DNA of 64,000 nucleotides from Sulfitobacter noctilucicola (GCF_000622385.1 NZ_JASD01000008.1:3038001-3102000); one strand, 5' to 3'; positions 42,203-50,707 are shown, numbered from the stretch's first letter. Notes: generated from the letters alone by a model not told the origin. Translations and numbers: made by a program.

Positions 42203-43294
42203 AGCCATCTGCCGACCATTGAATTCTTGGTCAGGATGCTTGCCGATGACTTTCTCGTTCTCATTGTTCAGAATGGCGCGAATTGCACGACCTGCCGCCT
42301 CAGCAAGGGGTGGGGGAACAGCATTGCCAACCTGGGTGCGCACGTCCATTCGATTGCCGTAAAACCTGAACCAATCAGGGAAGCCTTGAAGCCTCGCAGC
42401 TTCGCGGGGTGTAATCGCCCGGTTCTGTTCTGGGTGGCCGTATCGCCCTCGCGTGAAACTGTCGAAACCGACTGTCACGGTCGGGCAAACGCCTTCCCAT
42501 GTCAGGCGCCCGTAAACATCAGGCCAGCCACCTTTCTTAGGGTCAGTGACTTGGTGGCAGGGCAGTCGCAATTCCCAAGGTATATCCTGCCAGCCACCTC
42601 CTTGTGGGACGTGGGAAATACGCTCCTCATTCGCCTTGCTGATTCTGCATTTCAGATGATTGTGGAACTCGAGGTGCTCAGAGCAATCATCTGGAGGCGG
42701 TGGCATATTTGCGATCACATCACGCACCGATTTCTTTTCACTCGCGATGGGTAGGACGGGAATACGAGAGGACACATCCTTGCGGATGCCGATCATCAGG
42801 AACCTGCTGCGCGATTGTGCCAAGCCGAAGCTGGTTCCGCAGACAAAGTAACCATAGACCGCATAGTCGGTCAGGTCGTCCATCATTTCTTGAATTAGGT
42901 GCTGCCCGCGTTTCTGTCCGAATATTTGGACGTTCTCGAAAAGAAATGCGCGAGGGTTCAACTCACGCACCAGTCGGGCGTAATGTATAACCAGAGAATT
43001 GCGCGGATCTTGAAAACGATCTGCACCTCGTTTCTGTTTGGAGAAACCTTGGCAAGGCGGGCCTCCAGAAAACAGATCGAGTTGGCCGGGTGATAGGCCC
43101 GCCAATTCTAATAGGTCACTACCGGACACCATCGACGCGTCTAAAACCTGCCCTGTTTCACCTAAGTTGTTGTTGTGAGTTTCGATGTGTGCCGCAACGT
43201 TGTCGAACGCTACTCGGACGTCGTAGCCCGCAAGATCAAGGCCATGAGACATGCCGCCCGCACCGCAAAAACTCTCAATTGATGTAAGTGACAA
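42191..43294 (-). CDS. DNA (cytosine-5) methyltransferase
   Basis: 367 aa with the ordered C5-methyltransferase motifs: I FCGAGGMSHGL, IV GGPPCQGFSKQK (catalytic Cys81), VI ENV (about 118), VIII (about 165, QSRSRFLMIGIRKD), IX/X GFPDWFRFYGNRMDVRTQVGNAVPPPLAEAAGRAI. It methylates C5 of a cytosine in a short target sequence set by the region before motif IX. The neighbouring convergent gene overlaps its 3' end by 12 bp and is the likely nuclease. Target sequence unknown. Confidence 0.92.
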   Translation of the reverse strand: MSLTSIESFCGAGGMSHGLDLAGYDVRVAFDNVAAHIETHNNNLGETGQVLDASMVSGSDLLELAGLSPGQLDLFSGGPPCQGFSKQKRGADRFQDPRNSLVIHYARLVRELNPRAFLFENVQIFGQKRGQHLIQEMMDDLTDYAVYGYFVCGTSFGLAQSRSRFLMIGIRKDVSSRIPVLPIASEKKSVRDVIANMPPPPDDCSEHLEFHNHLKCRISKANEERISHVPQGGGWQDIPWELRLPCHQVTDPKKGGWPDVYGRLTWEGVCPTVTVGFDSFTRGRYGHPEQNRAITPREAARLQGFPDWFRFYGNRMDVRTQVGNAVPPPLAEAAGRAIRAILNNENEKVIGKHPDQEFNGRQMALAV

Positions 43295-43526
43295 AGGCGC
43301 TCCGTTCCTTAATGCTGTTGCTCATTTAGCGTTTCGTTCACCGTAGTGCACAACATAGCGCGCATCAACTTAAATGTAGGAACAAAGCCGGAACTTTTGC
43401 ACGGAAAGCTGGGTCGCAACTCAGCTTTTGCTGGTTCTAGAAATTCGACGAAACTTCAGTGTGTTGCTGCGCTAGCGATTGCCCAGAGTGCAGCTCTCTG
43501 CACGGCCCGTTCGAGCAGTAGAGAGG

Positions 43527-43712
43527 TCAGTCGCGTGGATCGACGCACTTTGAGAACGAGAAGCCTTCGCTCCAGCTTATCTCGACGCAATACCCGAAAT
43601 ATGCAGCGAGAAAGCAGATCACTATCACAGCGATCCACAACGCATTGAACCTCATTGCACGAAGTTTTTCAAGTGCTCCGTTAAGTTTCGTGACTCGATC
43701 TTCAAAGGACAT
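43527..43712 (-). CDS. Small single-pass membrane protein
   Basis: 61 aa from the ATG at 43712 (MSFEDRVTKLNGALEKLRAMRFN), with one membrane helix (about 24-42, ALWIAVIVICFLAAYFGYC) and a short external tail with one Cys. GAGAC precedes the start by 4-8 nt, a weak ribosome-binding site. The upstream 230 bp (43295-43526) and the gap to 43865 show no other convincing gene. No family recognised; small membrane proteins beside regulators in mobile elements can be toxins, but nothing here shows it. Confidence 0.5.
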   Translation of the reverse strand: MSFEDRVTKLNGALEKLRAMRFNALWIAVIVICFLAAYFGYCVEISWSEGFSFSKCVDPRD

Positions 43713-43864
43713 GGCAGGTCTCCAGCAGAGATGCAGTACTCTTCCCACACATTTAAACGGAAAGCAACCCGTATGTGTGGAGATCGGCTGTTTTATGTCG
43801 GTATATGTCGAAGTATGTGGAAATTAGATGAATTGTGTTGAAGGCCGTCGGGTGTTCGGGTAGG

Positions 43865-44131
43865 ATGACTGGCAAATCAGAACTGGGAAAAATCAATCAG
43901 ATGCCGATCTCCGGTGAAAAAATTAAGGGCTTGCGATTGCAGGCAATGATGTCGCAGAACAAATTGGCTCGCATGGCTGATCTTGACCGGACCACTGTTT
44001 CGAATGCTGAGCGGGGCATGGAGATTTCCGAGATCACGGTGCACAAATTGGCGCACGCGCTGAGCGATGCACTTGGAAAGCAGATCAGCGTAGAGGACAT
44101 CGTGGAAAGTTCGGAGCGGCGTCGGCGCTAG
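43865..44131 (+). CDS. XRE-family HTH regulator at the right end of island B
   Basis: 88 aa from the ATG at 43865; an internal ATG at 43901 is possible because no clear ribosome-binding site precedes the first. The helix-turn-helix is SGEKIKGLRLQAMMSQNKLARMADLDRTTVSNAERGMEISEITVHKLAHALSDAL, a cro/repressor-like domain. It lies last before the tRNA, followed by the candidate arm sites and a terminator. It may repress island functions; a link with the restriction unit is possible but the intervening genes make it uncertain. Confidence 0.8.
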   Translation: MTGKSELGKINQMPISGEKIKGLRLQAMMSQNKLARMADLDRTTVSNAERGMEISEITVHKLAHALSDALGKQISVEDIVESSERRRR

Positions 44132-44158
44132 TGCGCCATTTACCGATCATACCTTGCA

Positions 44159-44183
44159 GCGTTGCAAAATCGTTGCAAAAACG
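44159..44183. promoter_or_regulatory. Candidate integrase arm-type sites, right end of island B
   Basis: GTTGCAAAA occurs twice in direct repeat (44161-44169 and 44172-44180), differing from the left-end pair at 29735-29758 by one inserted T between the copies. Position 55 bp inside the right att border mirrors the left end. Binding by the island B integrase is inferred. Confidence 0.5.
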
Positions 44184-44189
44184 AAAAAA

Positions 44190-44214
44190 GGCGAACCCGA
44201 AGGTTCGCCCATTT
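44190..44214 (+). terminator. Terminator after the XRE regulator
   Basis: A perfect 8-bp stem (GGCGAACC 44190-44197, GGTTCGCC 44202-44209) with a CGAA tetraloop is followed by CATTTTG and preceded by AAAAAA, so it can stop transcripts in both directions. It isolates the island from the tRNA-Asn gene. Confidence 0.8.
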
Positions 44215-44237
44215 TGCTTAACTATCAAGTAGTTAAT

Positions 44238-44312
44238 TGGCTCCGACGGTAGGGATCGAACCTACGACCAATTGATTAACAGTCAACTGCTCTACCGCTG
44301 AGCTACGTCGGA
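44238..44312 (-). tRNA. tRNA-Asn (GUU anticodon)
   Basis: 75 nt including an encoded CCA. The acceptor stem is TCCGACG/CGTCGGA with discriminator G; the D-loop segment TAGCTCAGCGGTAGAGC, the anticodon loop with GTT, and the T-loop GGTTCGATCC are all present. It is the intact gene; its 3' 49 bases recur at 29561-29609 and the last 21 at 18308-18328. It is the insertion site of both islands, which entered at the 3' side and left the gene whole. Confidence 0.97.
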
Positions 44313-44383
44313 ACGGTCCGCACCCTATAGCAACGCCTTTTTGGCGCGTCCAGAGGGTTTTGTCGTGAATTTACGAATTTTTC

Positions 44384-45304
44384 TCAATCAGGCTGGATCA
44401 GCCGGAATTCGACGTCTTCATGCAGGGTTTCAGTTGGTGTCACGATGGATTTTCCAGTCAGATCAATCAGATGCGCCAGTACGTTTCGCGTGGCCGCGCC
44501 AAGTAGTGCGGTAGGTGTTTGAGTGTAAATGGCCTGTGCAAGCGTCTGAGCCGTAGTGGGACCGCTTTTGAGCGCGGAAATAATCTCGGCCTCGCGGCGC
44601 AAGCGGTGTGTGACCAACCACTCCAGCCGGTCGGACGGTTTATCGATCTGCGCACCGTGGCCGGGATAGAACACCCGCCAATCCCGCGCAGACAATCGTG
44701 CGCAAGAGCTCATGAAGTCGGTCAGGTCGCCGTCAGGGGGAGAGACGAGCGACGAGGCCCAGCCCATCACGTGATCGGCAGTAAAACAGGCATCACCCCA
44801 AGCAAGGCACAGATGATTGCCGATATGGCCGGGTGTGTGCAGTGCTTCGAGTTGCCAGCTGTCTCCCTCGATCAGCTCTCCATCAGCGACAGTAAGATCG
44901 GGCGTGAAATGGATGTCGATGCCTTCGCCGCCGCCCATCATACCGCTTTGCGCCAGTTCCTGCATTACCTCGGACCGGCCTGCGGTGGCGTCACCAAACG
45001 ACAGCAGAGGCGCACCGCATGCACGGGCAAGGGAGCCTGCGAGGGGAGAGTGATCCACATGGGTATGGGTTACAATCACATGGCTGATGTGCTGATCCGG
45101 CCCGACAGCCGCAAGAATAGCTGAAAGATGCGCATCGTTCTGCGGTCCGGGATCGATAACGGCCAGGGCACGGGTGCCCAGAAGGTAGGTATTGGTGCCG
45201 CGATAGGTCATGGGCGAGGGATTCGGTGCCACAATGCGGCGCAGGCCGGGCTCAAGTGTTTCGGGGGTGCCTACGGGCGGATCAAAGTCGTCGGGCGGTG
45301 TCAT
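44384..45304 (-). CDS. MBL-fold hydrolase, LACTB2-like
   Basis: 306 aa from the ATG at 45304 (MTPPDDFDPP); the open frame continues 175 codons upstream as a shadow over the divergent kinase gene and is not coding. Metal-binding HTHVDH lies at 80-85, further ligands are in HTPGHIGNH and FTADHVMGW, and the C-terminal ~80 residues form the winged-helix tail of LACTB2-type proteins (RLRREAEIISALKSGP). Such enzymes have been linked to RNA cleavage or thioester hydrolysis; the substrate is not visible. It lies just outside the island on the tRNA side. Confidence 0.85.
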   Translation of the reverse strand: MTPPDDFDPPVGTPETLEPGLRRIVAPNPSPMTYRGTNTYLLGTRALAVIDPGPQNDAHLSAILAAVGPDQHISHVIVTHTHVDHSPLAGSLARACGAPLLSFGDATAGRSEVMQELAQSGMMGGGEGIDIHFTPDLTVADGELIEGDSWQLEALHTPGHIGNHLCLAWGDACFTADHVMGWASSLVSPPDGDLTDFMSSCARLSARDWRVFYPGHGAQIDKPSDRLEWLVTHRLRREAEIISALKSGPTTAQTLAQAIYTQTPTALLGAATRNVLAHLIDLTGKSIVTPTETLHEDVEFRLIQPD

Positions 45305-45349
45305 CGTTTGACCTTTCGCTGGGGGTCGGTGCTGGCTAAGGTCTAGCTT

Positions 45350-46675
45350 ATGTCCTTTGTCTGGCTCAAACACTATATGCCGCGCGGCATCTATGGCCGT
45401 GCGGCGTTGATTCTGCTGTTGCCTGTGGTGATCATCCAGCTGGTTGTGACGGTGCTTTTTGCGCAGCGGCATTTTGAAGGCGTAACCCATCAGATGACTG
45501 AAACAGTGCTGCGCGAACTGGCGCTTGTGCGGCAAGTGATCGTTGTGGTGCCGGACCGAGAGGACGTGCCGGGACGGGTCGCCGCATCCCTTGGCGCATT
45601 GCAGATACAGGCCTTGCCTGTGACCGAAGACGACATACCCAAGCGCAATGCAATGCGCTGGTACGATTATTCCGGGCGGGTGATTCTGAGACGGTTCGAG
45701 ATGCGGCTGCCCGGATTTCGCGTGATCGATCTGACCAATAACCGGGCGGTGCGTGTCTTTGTCGACACGGTAAAAGGGCCGGTGGAATACCGGTTCGAGC
45801 GTAGCCGAATATCGGCGAACAACCCGCACCAGCTGTTTGTTTACACGATATTTTTCGGCGTTTTAATGACGTTCATCGCCTCGATCTATCTGCGCAACCA
45901 GCTGCGTCCTATTAAACGGCTGGCGCAGGCCTCAGAGGCGTTCGGCCGTGGCCGTCACATCGCGTTCTCGCCGGCCGGAGCGGTAGAGGTGCGCAGTGCC
46001 GGTAATGCTTTTCTGGATATGCGGGCGCGGATCGAGCGGCAGATTGAGCAGCGGACGCTAATGCTTTCGGGTGTCAGTCACGATCTGAGGACGCCGCTGA
46101 CGCGCATGAGGCTTGCGCTGTCAATGCTGGACGACGAAGAGGCAGAGCCGTTGCGCCGCGATGTCGATGATATGCAGCGGATGCTGGACGAGTTTCTCAA
46201 TTTCGCAAAAGGTGCCTCTGAAAGTGCGCCCGAACCTGTCGACCCCCATGCATTGGTCGCAGAGCTGGTGGACGAAGCGAAACGGGCAGGGCGGAATGTG
46301 GCGTTGCTGGACCCCGAAGGTGAAGGGTCGGGCACTGTGACGCTGCGCGCGGTGGCGATGCGTCGCGCTGTAGACAACCTGATCTCTAACGCGGTCCGGT
46401 ACGGCGCGCGGGCGGAAGTGTCGGTGATGCTAAGCGATAAAACCCTTCGTATCAGAGTAGAAGACGACGGACCCGGTATTCCCGAGGACCGCCGTACAGA
46501 AGCCGTGCGTGCGTTCAGCCGCCTTGATCCCGCCCGCAATCAGGACCAGCACAGCGGTGTCGGGCTGGGGCTCGCCATCGCGACGGACATTGCCCGCGCG
46601 CATGGTGGCGTGCTGCGGTTGGGCGAATCTTCGCGATTGGGCGGTTTGCGTGCCGACATTGTTATTGCCCGCTAG
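45350..46675 (+). CDS. EnvZ-like sensor histidine kinase
   Basis: 441 aa. Membrane helices at about 19-38 and 164-182 flank a periplasmic sensor (about 40-160). A HAMP segment follows (about 183-235), then the phospho-acceptor His244 in GVSHDLRTPLTRM, and the ATPase motifs: N box DNLISNAVRYG, G1 EDDGPGIP and G2 GVGLGLAIATDIARAHGG. The layout is that of EnvZ-type osmosensor/stress kinases. No response-regulator gene lies beside it in the window, so the partner must be elsewhere. It is divergent from the MBL gene with a 45-bp gap. Confidence 0.88.
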   Translation: MSFVWLKHYMPRGIYGRAALILLLPVVIIQLVVTVLFAQRHFEGVTHQMTETVLRELALVRQVIVVVPDREDVPGRVAASLGALQIQALPVTEDDIPKRNAMRWYDYSGRVILRRFEMRLPGFRVIDLTNNRAVRVFVDTVKGPVEYRFERSRISANNPHQLFVYTIFFGVLMTFIASIYLRNQLRPIKRLAQASEAFGRGRHIAFSPAGAVEVRSAGNAFLDMRARIERQIEQRTLMLSGVSHDLRTPLTRMRLALSMLDDEEAEPLRRDVDDMQRMLDEFLNFAKGASESAPEPVDPHALVAELVDEAKRAGRNVALLDPEGEGSGTVTLRAVAMRRAVDNLISNAVRYGARAEVSVMLSDKTLRIRVEDDGPGIPEDRRTEAVRAFSRLDPARNQDQHSGVGLGLAIATDIARAHGGVLRLGESSRLGGLRADIVIAR

Positions 46676-46753
46676 GGGGTGACCCAGCGGCATGATTGCC
46701 CCGCGCCTGAGGCTGCGCCAGTTTGATGGCGAGAATTTACAAGGATGATCCGA

Positions 46754-47203
46754 ATGACCCCCTATGACATGATCAAAGCAAACCTCGATACCGCCGTTCC
46801 ATTTGCCAACCACGTGGGGGTACGATTGCTGGAACTGGGCGACGGTACAGCAAGCGCCACGCTGGACCAGCGCGACGAAGTGTCGAACCACATCAACTCA
46901 GTGCACGCAGGTGCAATGTTCACATTGGGCGAAGCGGCTTCAGGTGCTGCAATGGCGGGTGCATTGGCGCCTGTCATACTCGACATGCGGCCCGTCGCGG
47001 CAGTGGCCAACATCGCATTCAAGAAAATCGCCATCGGCACGCTGACCGCTTACGCAAAGACATCTCAGGACGGGGCATCCCTGATGCAGACGATCGCTGA
47101 TGACGGCAAAGTGGCCTTTGACGTAACTGTCGATGTGCAGGACGCCAGCGGTGATACAGTGGTTGAGATGGCAGTGAACTGGCACGTCAGCGCGCGCAGG
47201 TAA
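46754..47203 (+). CDS. PaaI/DUF4442-like hot-dog thioesterase
   Basis: 149 aa from the ATG at 46754, which has AAGGA 8-10 nt upstream; the ATG three codons earlier at 46745 would place that site too close. The hot-dog fold shows as HVGVRLLELGDGTASATL, NHINSVHAGAMFTLGEAASGAAMAG and the final strands DVTVDVQDASGDTVVEMAVNW. The general role is hydrolysis or binding of acyl-CoA thioesters; the exact substrate cannot be told. It lies between the kinase gene and a tRNA gene. Confidence 0.78.
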   Translation: MTPYDMIKANLDTAVPFANHVGVRLLELGDGTASATLDQRDEVSNHINSVHAGAMFTLGEAASGAAMAGALAPVILDMRPVAAVANIAFKKIAIGTLTAYAKTSQDGASLMQTIADDGKVAFDVTVDVQDASGDTVVEMAVNWHVSARR

Positions 47204-47211
47204 GGCGGTGA

Positions 47212-47288
47212 TGGTAGGCCCGGCAGGACTTGAACCCGCAACCAAAGCGTTATGAGCGCTCTGCTCTAACCAGTTGAGCTACAGGCCC
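47212..47288 (-). tRNA. tRNA with CAU anticodon (Ile2 or elongator Met)
   Basis: 77 nt with an encoded CCA. The cloverleaf is recognisable: 5' GGGCCTG pairs with 3' CGGGCCT (one G-U end pair), D-arm AGCTCAACTGGTTAGAGC, anticodon loop with CAT between GAGCG/CGCTT arms, and T-arm GCGGGTTCAAGTCCTGC. Pattern GAGCGCTCATAACGCTTTGG suggests tRNA-Ile with lysidine at C34, but elongator tRNA-Met cannot be excluded by eye. It ends 8 bp after the thioesterase stop and faces it. Confidence 0.93.
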
Positions 47289-47626
47289 GCCACGGGTGCT
47301 TGGGTATGCGGTGGCGGGTGCTTCGTCAAGACGCCCTTTGGGCTGTCCAAAAATGTTGATTCCCTGCGCAGATGCTTGTCACTTTGCGTGATATGGTGGC
47401 GATCCGCGCAGTTAATCCATAGGGCGAAGCGGCTGATGATGCTGAAACGCATTTCTCAAACCCCTGTATTTTATCGCTCTTCATGTGATTTAGCACAAAA
47501 ATCATAAATTATACGCCACCGCATGTTGACGTGGATGCAATAGTTATCACAACCTGTAGTTATTCCGGCAATATCTTGCCGATGAAGAACGACCGCAGGA
47601 AAACTGCGATTTGGGGGAAAGAGCAC
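47289..47626. other. Noncoding gap upstream of the OmpA-domain gene
   Basis: About 340 bp. It must carry the tRNA promoter near its left end and the OmpA-gene promoter near its right end. An in-frame upstream extension of the OmpA gene begins at 47531, but the codon usage before 47627 is unlike coding DNA. Nothing else is recognised. Confidence 0.5.
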
Positions 47627-48823
47627 ATGAAATTCCTAAGGGAAAATATATCGTGGATTGCGCCGACTGCGGCCATCCTGCTGGTGGCACCGGCTTATCT
47701 GGCAACCGATACTTTATTTGGTAGCAAAGCCGAGCGGGATCGGGTGGCGGCCTTTGATCCACAGGTAGAACAGGCGCGGATGGCGCAGCTGAACAATTCT
47801 GTGTTGTCAGCGCTGGAAACGAAAGTTGCGCCGACGCCGATCCCAGATGCACAGGGCACGCCTCCAAGTCCGGAACCTGCACAAACTGCAGCATTGGAAA
47901 ACGATTCGACGGACGTGACCCGAAACAGGCCTGTCGACCTTCTACAAGTGACGGCACCCGCAAAGACAACGGTGCCTGCACCCGAGACGACCGCGCTGGA
48001 CACCAATGCCGCTGCAGAGTTCTTTGCCAAAGCGCAAAACAATCTGGTGGGGCAAAGCTCCTGTCGGGAAGACCTGGAAGAGCTGGCATCCGTGTCGCGC
48101 ATCTATTTTCCCGCGGGCGGTCTTTCGGGTGAAGATGCGGGGCTGTCTTCGGCGCGGCTGATTGGTATGGTCTTGCGCGACTGCCCCGGATTTGCGGTGC
48201 AGGTCGAGGGCCACTCTGATCCGTCCGGTGACCCGCGAGCCAACAAAATCCTCAGCCTTAAACGCGCAGAAGCCGTGGTCGCACGGCTTGCGGCCTCGGG
48301 CATTGATACCGCAGACTTCATTCCTGTCGGATACGGCGACGAACGGCCCTCCACGGTGCGCGGGACCAAAGACGCTGCCTATTACGACAGACGGGTAGAG
48401 TTTACCGTGATCGAGAGCGCACAGAAAGCCAGCTACTCAGTTTCGCCGCAACCTTGGCAGAAGTCCGAGCCGGGCTGCGTGTCAGACCTTCAGCCCAAAG
48501 CGGACCTTGCGCGTCATTTCTATGCCGCACGCTCCATCACGGCACCGGCGAGCGAGATGGCGGCGATCTTCGAGTTGGCACAGGATGTTGCCGCCTGCGA
48601 TGGTGCCCGTCTGCGCGTCGTCGGTCATCATTCGGACCAACCCGGCAGCCGCGAAGATGTGGGGACGGGGCGTTTGCGGGCACTTGCGATGATGAGCGCA
48701 CTTGTCTCGGCCGGCTTTGCAAAAGACAGCATTCTGATTGGTGCGCCTTCCTATTCCGTTGGCATTGCAGGTCAGCCAGCGCTGCCGAACAGCCGCGTCG
48801 ATTTTCAGGTGGTCGCGGACTGA
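47627..48823 (+). CDS. OmpA-family protein with two peptidoglycan-binding-like domains
   Basis: 398 aa from the ATG at 47627 (GGGGGAAAGAG precedes it). An N-terminal membrane anchor (about 8-28) is followed by a Pro/Thr-rich linker (about 65-140) and an OmpA domain (about 155-275; VQVEGHSDPSGDPRANKILSLKRAEAV, YGDERPSTVRGTKDAAYYDRRVEF). The last ~110 residues resemble a second, degenerate OmpA domain (LRVVGHHSDQPGSREDVGTGRLRALAM, NSRVDFQVVAD). It should link the cell envelope to peptidoglycan. Pro/Thr linkers of this kind span the periplasm. Two tandem domains are uncommon. Confidence 0.82.
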   Translation: MKFLRENISWIAPTAAILLVAPAYLATDTLFGSKAERDRVAAFDPQVEQARMAQLNNSVLSALETKVAPTPIPDAQGTPPSPEPAQTAALENDSTDVTRNRPVDLLQVTAPAKTTVPAPETTALDTNAAAEFFAKAQNNLVGQSSCREDLEELASVSRIYFPAGGLSGEDAGLSSARLIGMVLRDCPGFAVQVEGHSDPSGDPRANKILSLKRAEAVVARLAASGIDTADFIPVGYGDERPSTVRGTKDAAYYDRRVEFTVIESAQKASYSVSPQPWQKSEPGCVSDLQPKADLARHFYAARSITAPASEMAAIFELAQDVAACDGARLRVVGHHSDQPGSREDVGTGRLRALAMMSALVSAGFAKDSILIGAPSYSVGIAGQPALPNSRVDFQVVAD

Positions 48824-48986
48824 CAAAATGGATGATTGTCCTGCGGCGGGGCTCCGTCTTGCACTGCCTGAGGCAGAGCCCGCCTGACGCCTATAAATCG
48901 AGCGGCCGACCGTGATTGTGGTGGTTGCCTGCCTTGCGCCATTGGGGTATCGCAGCGGCAGCAGCTGACCACCGGGGGATCTGGGC

Positions 48987-50027
48987 ATGACGAAAAACGG
49001 GATGACTTACGCCGACGCGGGCGTGGACATTGACGCAGGCAACGCGCTGGTGGACCGGATCAAGCCAGCGGCCAAGCGCACGGCGCGGCCCGGCACCATG
49101 TCCGGTCTTGGTGGTTTCGGCGCTCTTTTTGATCTGAAAGCTGCAGGATACACAGATCCTGTTCTGGTAGCGGCCACAGATGGTGTTGGCACCAAGTTGC
49201 GCATCGCGATCGACACAGGCAACGTGGATGGCATCGGTATCGATCTGGTGGCGATGTGCGTTAACGATCTGGTCTGTCAGGGCGCGGAACCTTTGTTTTT
49301 CCTCGACTATTTCGCCACTGGAAAGCTTGAGCTGGATCAGGCGACACGCATCATCGAAGGCATCGCAGAGGGCTGTGCCCAATCCGGTTGCGCGCTTATC
49401 GGTGGTGAGACGGCAGAGATGCCGGGAATGTACCACGAAGGTGATTTCGACTTGGCAGGGTTCTCTGTTGGCGCGATGGAGCGGGGTACCGAATTGCCGC
49501 GTGAGGTCTCGGAAGGGGATGTGCTGCTGGCGCTGCCCAGTGACGGTGTGCATTCCAATGGCTACTCGCTTGTCCGGCGCATTGTCGAAGTCAGTGGTAT
49601 GGCATGGGAAGATGCCTGCCCATGGGCGGACGGTACATTGGGCGAGGCATTGCTGACGCCCACGCGGCTTTATGTCAAAGGAGCCGTGGCCGCATTGAAG
49701 GCGGACTGTGTTGCCGCACTTGCACATATCACCGGCGGTGGCCTGACCGAGAACCTGCCGCGGGTCCTTCCCGACGGGACGGGTGCCGAGATTGACCTGG
49801 CTGCCTGGGATCTTCCGCCCGTTTTCAAATGGCTGCGGGAAAACGGCGGAATGGCCGAAGACGAGATGCTGAAGACCTTCAATTCCGGCGTTGGCATGAT
49901 TGCGGTTGTACCCTCCGGTAAGGTTGCAGCCGCGAAAGAAGCATTCGCTACCGATGGCCACGCGGCCTTTGAGATCGGGCGCATCGTGGCTGGCAACGGA
50001 GTGAGCTACACAGGCGCGCTTTCGTGA
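48987..50027 (+). CDS. purM: Phosphoribosylformylglycinamidine cyclo-ligase
   Basis: 346 aa, normal length. It cyclises formylglycinamidine ribonucleotide to AIR with ATP, step 5 of purine synthesis. Motifs are [60 protein letters not shown] and the C-terminal [10 protein letters not shown]. The start ATG at 48987 has the ribosome-binding site GGGGG/GGGATC region about 8 nt upstream. Its stop overlaps the GTG start of purN (GTGA), so the pair is co-translated. The 163-bp upstream gap (48824-48986) holds its promoter; I see no PurR-type box. Confidence 0.96.
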   Translation: MTKNGMTYADAGVDIDAGNALVDRIKPAAKRTARPGTMSGLGGFGALFDLKAAGYTDPVLVAATDGVGTKLRIAIDTGNVDGIGIDLVAMCVNDLVCQGAEPLFFLDYFATGKLELDQATRIIEGIAEGCAQSGCALIGGETAEMPGMYHEGDFDLAGFSVGAMERGTELPREVSEGDVLLALPSDGVHSNGYSLVRRIVEVSGMAWEDACPWADGTLGEALLTPTRLYVKGAVAALKADCVAALAHITGGGLTENLPRVLPDGTGAEIDLAAWDLPPVFKWLRENGGMAEDEMLKTFNSGVGMIAVVPSGKVAAAKEAFATDGHAAFEIGRIVAGNGVSYTGALS

Positions 50028-50614
50028 CAAAAAAGGTTGCGATTTTTGTCTCCGGTGGCGGGTCGAACATGCGCGCACTGGTGTCCGATATGTCAGGGGA
50101 TCACCCTGCACGCCCAGCCGTAATCGTGTCGAACAATGCCAATGCAGGCGGCATTGCTTGGGCGAAAGAGCAGGGGTTGCAGACGGTTGTTGTTGACCAT
50201 CGCCCCCATGGTGCGGACCGCGCTGCATTCGAAGCCGAGCTGACGGCGGCACTTGCCCCTCACGCGCCTGATATCATTTGTCTGGCGGGGTTCATGCGCA
50301 AGTTGACAGCTGGGTTCACGGATATGTGGCGCGGCAAAATGATCAATATCCATCCGTCATTGTTACCCAAATACAAAGGGTTGCATACGCATGCGCGGGC
50401 TTTGGAGGCTGGCGACACGGCACACGGATGCACCGTGCACGAGGTCACCGCAGCGCTTGATGACGGTCCAATCCTCGGGCAAGCCAGCTTGCGCATCCAT
50501 GAAGGCGATACTGCAGAGGTGCTGGCAGAGCGTGTTCTGGTTCTGGAGCACAAATTATACCCGGCCGTCCTGCGCCGTTTCGCCGAAAATGACCGGACCC
50601 CGGTGATCTTGTAA
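50024..50614 (+). CDS. purN: Phosphoribosylglycinamide formyltransferase
   Basis: 196 aa. It adds a formyl group from 10-formyl-THF to GAR, step 3 of purine synthesis. Recognised from [16 protein letters not shown] at the N-terminus, the folate/catalytic block [25 protein letters not shown] with the catalytic Asn-His, and [20 protein letters not shown] with the catalytic Asp. Start is GTG, overlapping the purM stop. Confidence 0.95.
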   Translation: MTKKVAIFVSGGGSNMRALVSDMSGDHPARPAVIVSNNANAGGIAWAKEQGLQTVVVDHRPHGADRAAFEAELTAALAPHAPDIICLAGFMRKLTAGFTDMWRGKMINIHPSLLPKYKGLHTHARALEAGDTAHGCTVHEVTAALDDGPILGQASLRIHEGDTAEVLAERVLVLEHKLYPAVLRRFAENDRTPVIL

Positions 50615-50707
50615 GCGCTGGCTGGTCAAGGTCGGGCAGGTGATGTAGCAGTTGTCTACATCGTATTTTAGCCCCACATTCAGCCGCATGCTGCACGAAG
50701 TGAGCCC

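Noticed and set aside
29561-44286. A complete prophage
   Set aside because: Terminase genes are present but I recognise no portal, capsid, tail, lysis or other structural genes in the 14.7 kb.
44384-45829. A 481-aa protein combining an Arg/His-rich N-terminus with the MBL hydrolase
   Set aside because: The upstream part lies antisense to the kinase gene and has no protein-like composition; the hydrolase begins at the ATG at 45304.
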